Positions 22,616-33,192 of a DNA stretch of 64,000 bases are shown here, piece by piece. The position numbers and the translations under genes were made by a program. Location: the NCBI GenBank assembly GCA_022414725.1, contig CM039462.1:177334400-177398399 (forward strand). Reading direction: 5' to 3'. The notes beneath the pieces are model-generated. The model worked only from the letters and a program-made list of their open reading frames with translations. It did no database searches and was not told where the DNA came from. Positions within the stretch are counted from its first letter, which is position 1. Each line of letters opens with the position of its first letter. This DNA is from Microglena sp. YARC. Its lineage: Eukaryota > Chlorophyta > Chlorophyceae > Chlamydomonadales > Chlamydomonadaceae.

Positions 22616-24000
22616 GTGTGAGTTAGATCCTCCAATTGGAATATGACATAATGTGACAGGAGCGTACCTTGTCTGGCTTCATGTTGAAAATGAATAAGAA
22701 GTCAAGAAAAATGAATACAATTGCCACTTTAAAAATAACCTTCAACTAGATCCACACAAAAATGATATATAACCTAAGCTTACCCACCCAGTACCTACCT
22801 CATAATCTTATCCTAATCTTAACTATATCTACCTATTTATACTTACCTTATCTGATACGCATTAGTATATCATATGCATGCTCGAACTATAACTCACAAG
22901 ACAAGTTCCAGCATCAGGGGGCGAGGTTGATCCTCCATGGGCACTTTGCATATAATAATCAAATAAATAATTTATCAATCAATTCAATGAGTCATCTTGC
23001 TTTTAATACATCAAATCTGAGACAGGCAGGGTGTGAGTGGATCCTCCAAATGGCCACTTGATAAATAATGCAAATAAATAATCTACAATATCATGATCAA
23101 ATAATTGAAACCTAATCAAATACATGACAATAAGAAACTAATAGTAGTGGCACTTGGCATAAAATAACTAAAAAATTAAATAATCAATATGTCAACTTGC
23201 TTTAATAGTCAGTTTCAGCATCAGGGGTGAGTTGAATCCGTCCAAATGGTGGCTGACTGAAAAATGAATAAAAGTCAATGGCATGAATAAAATGGCCACA
23301 CTCTAAAATTTAATTATAAGTCAAATGACATGAAATAAAAACGGGCTACTTCAATATGAATAGCAAGTCAATAAATGAAAAATAAGCTGTAATCTATCTA
23401 TCTATCTATCTATACCTCTATCTATCTATCTATCTACTCTATATGCATAGCTATATATATATGCATGCTTGCTCACAGACAAGCTTACATCAGGGGAGAG
23501 GGGATCGCTACGATAGCCACTTGCATAAATAATCAAATAAATAATTACAATAATCAATGGTCACTTGCTTTAATAATCAAATCTCTAGCATCAGGGCGTG
23601 CAGTGGATTCCCTCCAATGGCCACTTGCATTAAATAATCAAATAAATAATAATTAGGGATCGCTACGATGGCCACTTGGTTAATCGCTTGGAAATAAGTG
23701 TATCTATCTATATCTAATCTATCTATCTATCGTATCTTATCTCTATCTATCTATCTATCTAACTAACTATCTCTCTATCGCCCTATCTATTTATCTATCT
23801 ATCTATCTTATCTATCTATCATACAATCTATCAATCTATCAATCTATCTATCTTCCTCATCAAATCTTATCATCTACTCTATCGTATTCTATCCAATGCA
23901 TATTAAAATCCCTATATATACTACTCCCAAGCTCGCCACATCAAGACCGATAGTCTTCATGCATCAGCTGGTTAGTGGATCCTCTGATGCGCCACTTGGT
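22616..24000 (+). repeat. Donor-side copies of the ELP3 exon with TCTA microsatellites
   Basis: About seven degenerate copies of tttcagcatcaggg(g)tgag...gatcctccaatggccacttg (near 22900, 23010, 23215, 23490, 23590 and 23960), carrying the KFQHQG end and donor of exon 22466-22615. They are separated by AAATAAAT-rich text and (TCTA)n tracts at 23395-23450 and 23700-23895. Confidence 0.75.
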
Positions 24001-24019
24001 TAAAAATAAACGAAAATGT

Positions 24020-24115
24020 CAAAGGTATACGCAGTCTGCCTTTATCATATGATATATCATATGACTATCATATGATGACATTGATATCATATGGTATCAT
24101 ACTGCGTTCCCTAAC
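24020..24115. mobile_element. Partial MITE, family E-like
   Basis: Palindromic atcatatgatatatcatatga text ending in gcgttcccta, as in the complete elements at 31562 and 33193. The other end and a target duplication are not clear. Confidence 0.5.
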
Positions 24116-24189
24116 CACCTGAAGGCATGTTTTTATCATTCTCTTATGTTCTATTCACCCACCATCAACAACACCACCAAACCAACCAA

Positions 24190-26514
24190 CCACCACTCAC
24201 CCCACGCCCCCACCCCATCCTATCACAACACACCCATTACACCCCTAACCCACCCCACCCACCCCACCCCACCCCACCCATTCCCTCACAGAGCTTCACG
24301 ACTCGCTGCTCATGGCCACCAAAAACAACACACACCAAGCCACACACTCAACACACAACCCAGCACACCCCCGAGTCCTCCACCAATGAACACCCTCCCC
24401 ACCCCACCCATTACACCCAATACACCCTCCCCCCACACCCACCCCACCACGTCCCACCCCACCCCACCCCACCACGTCCCACACCACCCCACCCCACCCC
24501 GATACACCCTTTTACACCCTCCCCACCCCCACACGTCCCACCCCACCCCACCATTACACCCAAATACACCCTCCCCACCCCACCCCACCCCACCCACGTC
24601 CCCACCACCCCACCCCACCCGATACACCCATTACACCCTCCCCCACCCCACCACGTCCCACCCCACCCACCCCACCCCACCCCCACCTGCCACCTCCCCT
24701 ACATCAACGGCTTCACTGTACCATGCCGAGGCCCAGCACACACACACACACATTGCCCCACCCCACCCGATCCACCAATTACACCCCTCCCCCACCCCAC
24801 CCATTTACACAACACACCCTCCCCACCCCCCCACCCCGTCCCACACCACCCCCACCCCACTCGATACACCCATTACACCCTCCCCACCCCACCCTGTCCC
24901 CACCCCACCCCACCCACCCCCCCCACCCCATCCCACCCCACCCCACTCCACCGACTACACCCATTACACCCTCCCCACCCCACCCCACCACGTCCCACAC
25001 CACCCCACCCACCCGATACCACCCATTACACCCTACCCCACCCCACACGTCCCACCCCACCCCACCCCACCATGTCCACACCATCCCACCCCCACCCTCC
25101 CCTACATCTACGGCTCACTGCTCATGGGACCGACCTCTGGGCAGCACACACACACACACAACGCCCACCCACCCGATACACCCATTACCACCCTCCCCAC
25201 CCCACCCAATACACCCACCCCACCCACCTCCACCCCTCCCTACATCTACGGCTCACTGCTCATGGCCGAGGCAGCACACACACACACACACGCCCACCCC
25301 ATCCCGATACACCCATACACCCTCCCCACCCCACCCAATACACCCACCCCACCCCACCTCCACCCTCCCTACAGCTACGGCTCGCTGCTCATGGCCGAGG
25401 CAGCACACACACACACACGCCCACCCCACCCGATACACCCATTACACCCTCCCACCCCACCCAATACCACCCACCCCACCCCACCTCCACCCCTCCCCTA
25501 CAGCTACGGCTCGCTGCTCATGGCCGAGGCAGCACACACCCAACACACGACCCAACATCACACGATACACCCAATTACACCCCAAACCAACCTCAAACCA
25601 CCCCACCCTCCCCTACAGCTACGGCTGCTGCTCATGGCCGAGGGCAGAGCGCATTGCAAGAACTAAGCTTCATCACTCAGAAACACATCGCTCAATTCAT
25701 TCTCTTCTGTGTACTTCACATATAAACACAACTCACCCATCCCACCAAACCAATATAAATAATATAATCCAACTCAACCCATCCCACCCCACCCCTACAG
25801 CTACGGCTCGCTGCTCATTGCCGAGGCAACACACACCCAACACACCCAAAACACCCTCCCAACCCCACCCAACACACCCCTAATACACCCCACCCCCACC
25901 CACCCTCCCCTACAGCTACGGCTCACTGCTCATGGCGGAGGCAGAGCGCATTGCAAGAATAGAGCAACGCTCATAACGCATGGTTATCTCTTTTGTGTGT
26001 TCACACACCAACACCAACAACACCAACAGCACCAACACCAACCCAACACAACCACTACCCCAACACAACACACACACCCAACCAACAACACCATAACCAA
26101 CACACCCAACCCGAACACATCCCAACACAACACACCCTAACACAACGCGCCCTTACACACACACGCACTCCCTCCCCTGCAGCTACGGCTCGCTGCTCAT
26201 GACCGAGGCAGCACACACCCAACACACCCAACACACCCATTACACCCTAAAAACCAACCTCAACCCACCCCTCCCATCCCCCTGCAGCTACGGCTCGCTG
26301 CTCATGGCAGAGCGCATTGCAACGCTCATAACGCATGGTTATCTCTTTTGTGTATTCACACACCAACACCAACAACACCAACACCAACCCAACATAACCT
26401 CTACCCCAACACAACACACACACCCAACACAACACACACCAACACAACACATCCCAACACAACACACCCTAAAACAACGCACTCTTCCACACACACGTAC
26501 ACCCTCCCCTACAG
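24190..26514 (+). repeat. Acceptor-side array of the ELP3 last exon (~11 copies)
   Basis: About eleven copies of ccctcccctacag followed by ctacggctcgctgctcatgg (near 24295, 24705, 25105, 25240, 25370, 25500, 25615, 25800, 25910, 26180 and 26285), in CCCCACCC/ACACAC-rich spacers. Those at 25615, 25910 and 26285 extend further (AEAERIAR text). All keep a good acceptor but none has a donor before the text decays. The P/T/H-rich 500-residue frames here are artefacts. Confidence 0.92.
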
Positions 26515-26701
26515 GTACGGCTCGCTGCTCATGGCCGAGGCAGAGCGAATTGCAAGAATAGAACATCGCTCAGAGCGCATTGCTGTCATCAGCGGTGTGG
26601 GCACACGCCACTACTACCGCAAGCTGGGCTACCACCTAGAGGGGCACTACATGGTCAAGGACTTGACACCACCTCCCAGCCGACGAAAGCGGAGGGTGTA
26701 G
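26515..26701 (+). CDS. ELP3: Elongator complex protein 3, last exon
   Basis: Starts after acceptor cccctacag with one base completing Gly of HQG, then [17 protein letters not shown], a short segment, [18 protein letters not shown] and [10 protein letters not shown], ending at the TAG stop at 26699. This is the acetyl-CoA-binding end of the GNAT domain; GYG.LLM.EAERIA and ISGVGTR.YYRK.GY are close to invariant in ELP3 proteins. The frame is intact. The tail [11 protein letters not shown] after YMVKDL is a short basic extension of the usual C-terminus. Two further copies of the exon's second half follow. Confidence 0.95.
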
Positions 26702-26744
26702 AAGAAGAAGAAGAAGAGGGAGAAGAGGGATAAGGAGGAGGAGG

Positions 26745-26877
26745 AGAGGGGGATGTAGCGGTCATCAGTGGTGTCGGCACATGCCACTACTACCGCAAGC
26801 TGGGCTACCACCTGGAGGGGCACTACATGGTCAAGGACTTGACACCACCTCCCAGCCGACGAAAGAGGAGGTTGTAG
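26745..26877 (+). pseudogene. Second copy of ELP3 last-exon 3' half
   Basis: Purine-rich gaagaagaag linker, then [13 protein letters not shown] text through [21 protein letters not shown] to a TAG stop. It differs from the first copy at only a few bases and lies downstream of the true stop, so it is probably untranslated. Confidence 0.85.
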
Positions 26878-26964
26878 GAGGAGAACAGGGTGTCGGAGGA
26901 AGAGAGGAGGAGTCTGTAGAAGGAGAAGAGGAGAAGGATAAGAAGGATAAGGAAAAGAAGAAGT

Positions 26965-27260
26965 TCGAGTTTTACATGGTTTGTAACACCTGGGTCGGGG
27001 TCAGAAAAAGAAACATGGTCAGAATCAAGGGTCGGGGTCAGAAAAAAGATTTACACGGTCAGAAACATGGGTCGGGGTCAGAAAAATGATTTACATGGTC
27101 AGAAACATAGGTCGGGGCGGGTCGGGGTCAGAAAAATGATTTACATGGTCAGAAACATGGGTCGGGGTCAGAAAAAATGATTTACATGGTCAGAAACATG
27201 GGTCGGGGTCAGAAAATTGATTAACATGGTCAGAAACATGGGTGGGGGTCAGAAAAAGCT
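26965..27260. repeat. ~40-bp minisatellite
   Basis: About seven copies of gtcagaaacatgggtcggggtcagaaaaatgatttacatg between the second and third ELP3 exon copies. Confidence 0.92.
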
Positions 27261-27420
27261 TGCGCGTCACTCGTAAATTCATTTCTCACTCATCTCTTCT
27301 TGGCTACAGCTTCGTTTATATCACATCTAACCATATACCAGCTCTTGGGACCAAATACAGAGCCTCGCTGGTGTTCGGTGGACGATTTGGATTTGGGTCT
27401 CAGTTCGCACCTCCCAGCTG

Positions 27421-27699
27421 ATGAATGAGGAGGCTGCAGAAGGAGAAGAAGGAGAAGGAGGAGGAGGAGAGGAGGAGGAAGTTGCGGTCATCAGCGGTGT
27501 CGGCACACGCCACTACTACCGAAATCTGGGCCACCCCCTGGAGGGGTACTACATGGTCAAAGACTTGACACCACCTCCCAGCCGACGAAAGAAGAGGATG
27601 AAGAAGGAGAAGAGGGAGATAGAGGAGGAGAAGAAGAGGGAGATAGAGGAGGAGAAGAAGATGATGCAGAAGATGATAACGCCTGGTGGGGCGTGGTGA
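27421..27699 (+). pseudogene. Third ELP3 last-exon copy running into a SINE
   Basis: An open frame of 92 codons: an acidic [13 protein letters not shown] linker, [33 protein letters not shown], then K/E-rich text. The last residues (MITPGGAW) come from the end of the SINE at 27672. No own promoter is visible. It looks like a decaying duplicate. Confidence 0.8.
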
Positions 27700-27862
27700 T
27701 AAGGGAGCCCATTGTACGCGGGTAGGTAGCGGTCTTCTACCTCAACTGGACAAGCTACCATAGCGGTTGACAACGACCTGCAACGCCAAGAGCGACCGAA
27801 GGGGGAATCGTACCCCCGACTCTTCATCCTCATGGTGATTTGGTCTACCACTAGACCAATGT
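27672..27862 (-). mobile_element. tRNA-derived SINE, copy 1
   Basis: On the minus strand a tRNA-like head with A box TGGTCTAGTGGTAGACC and B-box-like GGGGGTACGATTCCCCC is followed by a body (cgttgtcaaccgctatggtagcttgtcc, gggctcccttatcaccac) shared with copies 2 and 3. It ends in ccaggcgttatcatc. The head lacks a closed acceptor stem, so it is not a functional tRNA. Confidence 0.8.
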
Positions 27863-27889
27863 ATATCACTGAAAGGGGCTCAAGGATGC

Positions 27890-28000
27890 GAAAGAAGCCA
27901 AGCCAAGCCAAGTCAAGGATGTGAAAGAAGCCAAGCCAAGCCAAGCCAAGTCAAGGATGTGAAAGAAGCCAAGCCAAGCCAAAGGGGCTCACATGGATGC
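27890..28000. repeat. Short repeat of aagccaagccaagtcaaggatgtgaaag
   Basis: Three to four imperfect units. The stretch ends in text like the ELP3 YMVKDL codons (atggcatggttaaggacttgg, 28015-28035) just before SINE copy 2. Confidence 0.7.
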
Positions 28001-28033
28001 AGAAGAAATGGATCATGGCATGGTTAAGGACTT

Positions 28034-28206
28034 GGTATTAAGGGAGCCCTGTCTTACGGCAGTAGGGAACAAGCTGCTTCTAAACCTGGACAAAGCTACC
28101 ATGGCGGGTGACAGCGACCGCAAACACCAAAGGTTACCCATATGGATTTGAACCCCGCACCTTCTGATTTCGACGAGCTCTACCATTGAGCCAATCGTCG
28201 AAATGT
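28034..28206 (-). mobile_element. tRNA-derived SINE, copy 2
   Basis: The minus strand has A box TTGGCTCAATGGTAGAGC and a clear B box GGGTTCAAATCC, then the shared body (ggtcgctgtcacccgccatggtagctttgtccagg, ...gggctccctt). The head differs from copy 1, more than the bodies differ. Confidence 0.8.
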
Positions 28207-28254
28207 GATGAATGGCTATAAGGCTGGTCAGGAGGGTTGCTGTTGGGGGCTCCG

Positions 28255-28834
28255 AAATATGCATTGTATGTATGTTACAGTCCAGGGGTACGCCAAATAG
28301 GCCGAAGGGACTTGCCCAACCGTATAGGAAGGGCTTAAAAAGGAAAGGCACTAATGAACTGAACCCCAAACAATCGTTTTACCCGACGGGGGTCCTGAGT
28401 TCGTGCTACAATGATCATTTAATGAATTATGTCGAGTAACCAGTTTCAATCTACATCATGACGGGCAATCGGTTTCAAAATTTGTGCCTGCGACGCAACA
28501 TACGGTACTGAAATTAAAAAAAAAAAAAAACATACAAACATACTGACCAAACTCTGTGCCTGTCCCGCAATACACAGCGTTGTAGAGCAACCTGCTGACC
28601 ACTGTTTTCGGCAGGAATAAAATAAAAATAAATGTTACGCCTTATAGCATTGTTATAATTATATCGTTGAATTAAATTATCGCTGTAGCACGAACTCAGG
28701 GCCCCCGTTGGTAAAACGATTGTTTGATGTTCAGTTCATCAATACCTTTTTTTTAGCCCTTCCTGTCACAGTAGGGCAAGTCCCTGAAGCCTATTGGGCC
28801 TCCCCCTGGACTTGAACATACATACGATATGATA
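28255..28834. mobile_element. Foldback element with ~150-bp inverted arms
   Basis: The arm at 28255-28412 (acagtccaggggtacgcc ... gagttcgtgctaca) recurs inverted at 28683-28834, with about 270 bp of A/T-rich sequence between. A single arm recurs at 39395-39530. The arms are diverged but clearly homologous. No coding capacity. Confidence 0.75.
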
Positions 28835-28904
28835 TGCCTGAAGATATGATATGCCTACAAGGGTATCTACAAAACTAAACCTGAAAATTGAAAATTCGAG
28901 CATC

Positions 28905-29245
28905 CAAGTAAGTCACACTGCCGGGCACAGTTGACCCTACTAAGGACGTGGTGTTATCGACACCGGTTCGTAAGCTCACCTTGCTCGAGTTGGCAACGAG
29001 GCTAGAACCAGTCACGTTTAATACGGTTGACGGCCACCGTGAGAACTAAACCTGAACCACAAATCCTCTTCAAGGGGGCGGGAGCCCCCAGGGTTACCCA
29101 TGTGTCCGTCCGACCAACCTTTTGACAGAGACGAAGCCTGACACGTTAGCCAACGTTCTAGTAACTAACTCTCTTCCGTTGCCACCTGTCGCTCAGTCGC
29201 GAACACTCTCCGCCATTTTTAAGCGTCGCTTGCGACGCTGCATAG
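28905..29245 (-). repeat. Dispersed repeat family C, copy 1
   Basis: The reverse complement of 29045-29245 (gcagcgtcgcaagcgacgc, aaatggcgg, cgtgtcaggcttc, gacggacacatgggtaac, gggggctcccgccccc) matches 52660-52890 and 53765-53970. The ends are not defined. Confidence 0.7.
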
Positions 29246-29477
29246 AACTTGAAATACCTGCGCTGGGGGGGCGTGAAGATTAGGGGGCAGCCTGCTTCTC
29301 TGCGCTGGGGGGCGTGAAGATGAGGGGGCCAGCCTGCTCTCTACGCTGGGGGCGGGGGGGGGGGGGGGGGGGGGCGTGAAGATGAGGGGCAGCCTGCTCT
29401 CTGCGATCATTCAATTATACAATACTTAATGCCTGATACTTAATGTTTATCAGGGTACTAGTGGTACTACATGACAT

Positions 29478-29618
29478 CAGGGTACTTCCATTGACCAAAT
29501 TGGCAAGCGCTTGAGCGCACTTGAAAAAAACAAAAATGCGCTTTGTGGTGCGAAAAGCGCAAAAATGCTTGCTGCGCCCACAGGGGGGCTAAAAAAGTGC
29601 GCGCTTGGAAGTACCCTG
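29478..29618. mobile_element. hAT-like MITE, family D copy 2
   Basis: A 141-bp element with perfect 13-bp terminal inverted repeats CAGGGTACTTCCA and an exact 8-bp target duplication CATGACAT (29470-29477 and 29619-29626). The interior is rich in aaaagcgcaaaa palindromes. No coding capacity. CAGGG ends plus an 8-bp duplication are hAT hallmarks. Confidence 0.92.
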
Positions 29619-29629
29619 CATGACATGGC

Positions 29630-30495
29630 AAAACCCAGTTGTGAGAAACGCGCAGTTTTGTCAAGGCAGTTGCGCTTCCGGGGCTACACAAAATTAGCAG
29701 CTGCGCGAAAGAGGCTGACCAAATTGACTCAATGTTCTACGCTGATGGTTGTGAACCTTCCTAGGGGACAGCGTCCTTGTAGCTTTAATTACCTCGAAGC
29801 GCCGCTTTTATTTAGGGAAATAAAAAATGGAAACATGGAAAAGTGTTTTGTTCGCGTTTACATTTTCTGGTAATATATTTTTTTTCTGCCGAAAACGGCG
29901 AGCAGCAAAAATTCTGGCTGAAGCTATATACCGTAACCAAGTTAAAGTTGTATATAGGGGGGTCCTTTAGGAAACATGAATTCTGCACATGGTTTGTTAC
30001 GTTGTACAATTGAACATTAGTGCGCCTACTCTTTTGTAGAAGTGGCAACACCATTCGAATTGAATCCTCGGTGATGCTGGTTTGTGTCGGGAGACCCACA
30101 TCCTGGGGTGAGAGTCCCTTCACAACTTAAAAAAAAGCACGAGCTGCAGCAGAACGAGACATTGAAGGAACCCTCCTGTTTGCAAGTACCGTCCATCCTG
30201 TAGAATGGCTATTAAATTGGGTTTATTTGGTTTCGCAGACCGCAACTGCGCCCGAGCTTGCCCAATCGCGCAACAGCACGAAGGCAATGTCTCTACATCT
30301 TCAAATGTGGCAAGTCTGAGTTTTGTGAACCTGAACAGGGCTCGAAACGCAGACCCGTCAGATTGGTGCAGTGTGATTCTACACTATAAAGCCAGAGCTC
30401 GACACACGTTCGTAACAACTGTACGAAGAAGCGTCTAATTGTTCAGAAAAGTAACTTGTCGGGGCTATGTTACCAGCTGTATAATGATTACTTAC
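29630..30495. other. No gene recognised
   Basis: Unique-looking sequence. 29886-29960 (cggcgagcag..aaattctggctgaagct) matches 52605-52665, a piece of family C. Open frames of 70-120 codons show no motif I recognise. Confidence 0.5.
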
Positions 30496-30534
30496 CAACG
30501 GCCTTCGCCGCTGCAGTAATGATTACTTGCCAAC

Positions 30535-30730
30535 CAGGGTACTTCAAATGGGCAAATTGGCCAGCGCTTAAGCTCACTTGAACACAAAAAAAACTGCGCT
30601 TTTTAGTGCAAAAAGCGCAAAAATAGCTTGCTGCGCCCACAGGTGATTGCAAAAAACTGCGCTTAAAGCGCAGAGGGGGTCTAAAAGTCAGCGCCCAAAA
30701 GCGCAAAAGTGCGCGCTTTGAATTACCCTG
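30535..30730. mobile_element. hAT-like MITE, family D copy 3
   Basis: A 196-bp element with ends CAGGGTACTTCAAA and CAGGGTAATTCAAA (inverted) and an exact 8-bp target duplication TTGCCAAC (30527-30534 and 30731-30738). The interior is like copy 2. Confidence 0.92.
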
Positions 30731-30739
30731 TTGCCAACG

Positions 30740-31300
30740 ATCTGCTTTTTTGTTAAGCTTTTGGGAGGTTACCTCCTGGCCCAGGGTCTGGGGTGTATGT
30801 CGCCCGAACTCTCACTGTTATTGAATTGCCCAGCTGCCCTGGCGCTGTTCAGTCTCGGCATTCATTTTTGCTGAGTATGTAACAATATCCTCTCTCTCTC
30901 TTCCTCTCTTGTGTTTGTTGGGCTTTGTGCTCTAGATTGTCTACCTCCGCATCCCTCCCCTTTCCGCCTCTAGTTTGCTTCCTCTTTTGGACTGACCTAC
31001 TTAGGTTTTCAAATTTGTGAGGGTGCCTTAAAAAACCTCGTGTTTCCTGTTAAAAAATTGGATGGTCGGCAGGCTGTGCTGCTGTCCTGTCTCGGCAGTG
31101 ATTTGCTGAGTTTATGTAATGAATCCTCTCTCTCTCATGATTACTTACCAACACCTCCATGCTGCTGCAGGCAATAATTCGAACTTGGTTACACTGCTCC
31201 AGACAATAATTTCAGCCGTCTTCGGCACCACAAATAAAATGACCAGATAACCAGACACAAATGTAAACGCGAACAAATCATTTTTATTATTATTTTATTA
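30740..31300. other. Short duplicated segments, no gene recognised
   Basis: ctgtctcggcagtgatttgctgagt...aatcctctctctctc occurs at 31085-31135 and, diverged, at 30845-30900. atgattacttaccaac...ctgcag occurs at 30485-30515 and 31138-31170; on the minus strand it reads ctgcag, a ~15-base interval, then a consensus donor GTAAGTAATC. These could be junction copies of an unseen gene. Confidence 0.4.
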
Positions 31301-31561
31301 TATTTTATTTTGTTGCTGGCAATGATGGGGACACTGTGCAGTGATCGAGGGGGAGAACGCAAATAACACTAACAGATCTCAGGGGCGAACGGTGAGAGAA
31401 AGAGCACAGGAGGGTGGCTGGGTTAAGGGGTAGCCGGATGGGATGGCCGTGCAGTGTGGCCAAAAGCAATGGGACAGAGAGACAACAGACAGCTATCGCT
31501 GACACTGGGGACACAGTGCAGCGCAGTGGCACATTGGAGGCACAGTGCAGTGGCACATGCT

Positions 31562-31738
31562 TAGGGACCGGCATATCACATAAGGTGACCAAAGGTAAGT
31601 ATGGTATCATATGATATCATAAATATTGCATCATATGATATAGTATATCAATGATAACGTTAGCCTAGTCAGACTGCCGGCATCATATGATATCATATGA
31701 TGACATGATATCATATGATATTATATTGCCGTTCCCTA
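31562..31738. mobile_element. hAT-like MITE, family E copy 1
   Basis: A 177-bp palindrome-rich element (atcatatgatatcat) with inverted ends TAGGGACCGGCA and TAGGGAACGGCA and an exact 8-bp target duplication CACATGCT (31554-31561 and 31739-31746). The interior holds agcctagtcagactgccggc, which recurs in tandem at 54470-54700. Confidence 0.92.
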
Positions 31739-31779
31739 CACATGCTGCTCTCCCTGCACTTCCATCTACCTCAACCTGC

Positions 31780-32188
31780 CATTCTGCCAACCTGCCTTCC
31801 CTGCACCTCAACCTGCCATTCTAAACCGTGCCAACCTGCCTTCCAACGTGCCAACCTTCACCTGCCACCCTTCCAACGTGCCACCCTGCCAACGTGCCAA
31901 CCTGCCTTCCCTGCACCTCAACCTGCCATTCTAAACCGCGTTCTTCTCGCAGAGATCACATTTGCCCAGGGCATTGCAGTTCTTTGACGCACATACAGAG
32001 GCTGAGGGGCAGCTTGCACATTGGGGCCACAGTGCAGTGCGGTGGAACATTGGGTACGTATCAGTGCAGTGCATTCTAAACCGCATTCTTCTCGCAGAGA
32101 TCGCATTTGCCCAGGGCATTGCAGTGCTTGGACGCACTTACAGAGGCTGAGGAGCAGCTTGCACATTGGGGCCACAGTGCAGTGCATT
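31780..32188 (-). repeat. Copies of the 3' end of the Cys-rich gene past its stop
   Basis: Two copies (about 31935-32025 and 32075-32165) of the exon 3' end, with the ALGKCDLCEKNAV codons and the stop, each followed by the same cagtgcagtgc downstream text. A short ccaacctgccttcc repeat lies at 31790-31930. Confidence 0.8.
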
Positions 32189-32470
32189 CTAAACCGCATT
32201 CTTCTCGCAGAGATCGCATTTGCCCAGGGCATTGCAGTGCTTGGACGCACATACGGTGGCTGAGGAGCAGAATTCACCGAAGACTTTCTTAGTGACGCAC
32301 GTGAAGGTGCCAGTGCTGCTTCCACCAGTTAGGCCATTGTCACACAGAAGGGTGGTGCCGCTGCACTCATTATCTGTTTGGCATTGGACGCAAACGCCTG
32401 AAGACCCTTGGCAGACGAGTAGATCCTGGCAGCCGGAATCGTCTGAGCAGCTCCCCCCAAGTGGGCTTGG
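32189..32470 (-). CDS. Cysteine-rich (probably secreted) protein, last exon
   Basis: An open frame of 93 codons from acceptor cgaactcgcag to TAG. It contains 13 cysteines with regular spacing, for example SCSDDSGCQDLLVCQ, VCVQCQTDNEC and FGEFCSSATVCASKHC. Such patterns occur in extracellular disulfide-bonded modules; I cannot assign a named family. The first part of the gene is not recognised. It shares strand with the C1A gene above and could be its distant 3' end, but no phase-consistent link was found. Its 3' end is tandemly copied below the stop. Confidence 0.65.
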   Translation of the reverse strand, partial: PSPLGGSCSDDSGCQDLLVCQGSSGVCVQCQTDNECSGTTLLCDNGLTGGSSTGTFTCVTKKVFGEFCSSATVCASKHCNALGKCDLCEKNAV

Positions 32471-32479
32471 CTGCGAGTT

Positions 32480-32970
32480 CGTGAGGACAAGGGAAATCAG
32501 TTTTTGTTGCTCATATGTATATATGTGTGCATGAATGTATGTATATATGTATATATGTGTGAAAGTTATCCAGGAGCACCTTCTTGGGTTGCATCTTTGC
32601 ATAGGCCTATGCAATTGCATTTGCATCCTGTATATTTATGTTCCCTTTTCCTGTCTCCCTGTTGTTTAATCATCTAAATGGATGTATTACATTACATGTT
32701 AAAGTCTACTTGACACCGCGAGGGTGTATGAGACTCTCTGTGCTTTAAACAAAAAGAAAAAGCACCCAAAAAGCAAAAAACCCCATGACATCAGGGGGGT
32801 GTCGAGGACAAACAAACCAAACTCCCAACCACCGTTTTGGTGGCGTAGGTATTAAACCCCCTAGAGCAGGACCCAGATCTCAACCACTTACAGTGGCGGA
32901 GGTAAGAAGCTAATAAATGTATGAAAGTATGCAACAGAGTGATCCCCGTTCCGACAATGAATGATGACCC
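32480..32970. other. No gene recognised
   Basis: Sequence upstream of the Cys-rich exon, with a short tatatg-rich stretch (32510-32560). On the minus strand gggggtttaataccta (near 32860) faintly resembles a B box. Nothing else is supported. Confidence 0.4.
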
Positions 32971-32977
32971 CGGTGAC

Positions 32978-33170
32978 GATGAATGGTTCAATGGTTGAGC
33001 TCCCAGGAAAAACAACAAAGTTGCCGGTTTTGAATCCCCACGGGTGCGATATAGTGTTAGCGGTCGCTGTCAACCGCCGTGGTAGCTTTGGCAAGGTAAA
33101 GTAGCAGCCTGTTCCCTACCGCGGTAAGATGGGGCTCCTTTCACACCACGTCCCACCAGGCATTATCATT
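32978..33170 (+). mobile_element. tRNA-derived SINE, copy 3
   Basis: On the plus strand A box TGGTTCAATGGTTGAGC, B-box-like GGTTTTGAATCCC, the shared body (gcggtcgctgtcaaccgccgtggtagctttg, ggggctcctttcacaccacg) and the shared end cccaccaggcattatcatt. The orientation is opposite to copies 1 and 2. Confidence 0.8.
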
Positions 33171-33192
33171 ATGCGACAGAGCAGGTATAGCT

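Noticed and set aside
23999..24123. Complete family E MITE with target duplication
   Set aside because: One end is recognisable, but candidate 8-mers (gccacttg and accacctg) differ at two positions and the left end lacks the inverted repeat.
24127..25883. 500-residue P/T/H-rich frames on the plus strand
   Set aside because: Translations of CCCCACCC spacers between ELP3 acceptor copies; three overlapping frames are all open, which is a composition effect.
27780..27862. Functional tRNA gene
   Set aside because: A and B boxes are present but the acceptor and anticodon stems do not close, and the body matches the SINE copies.
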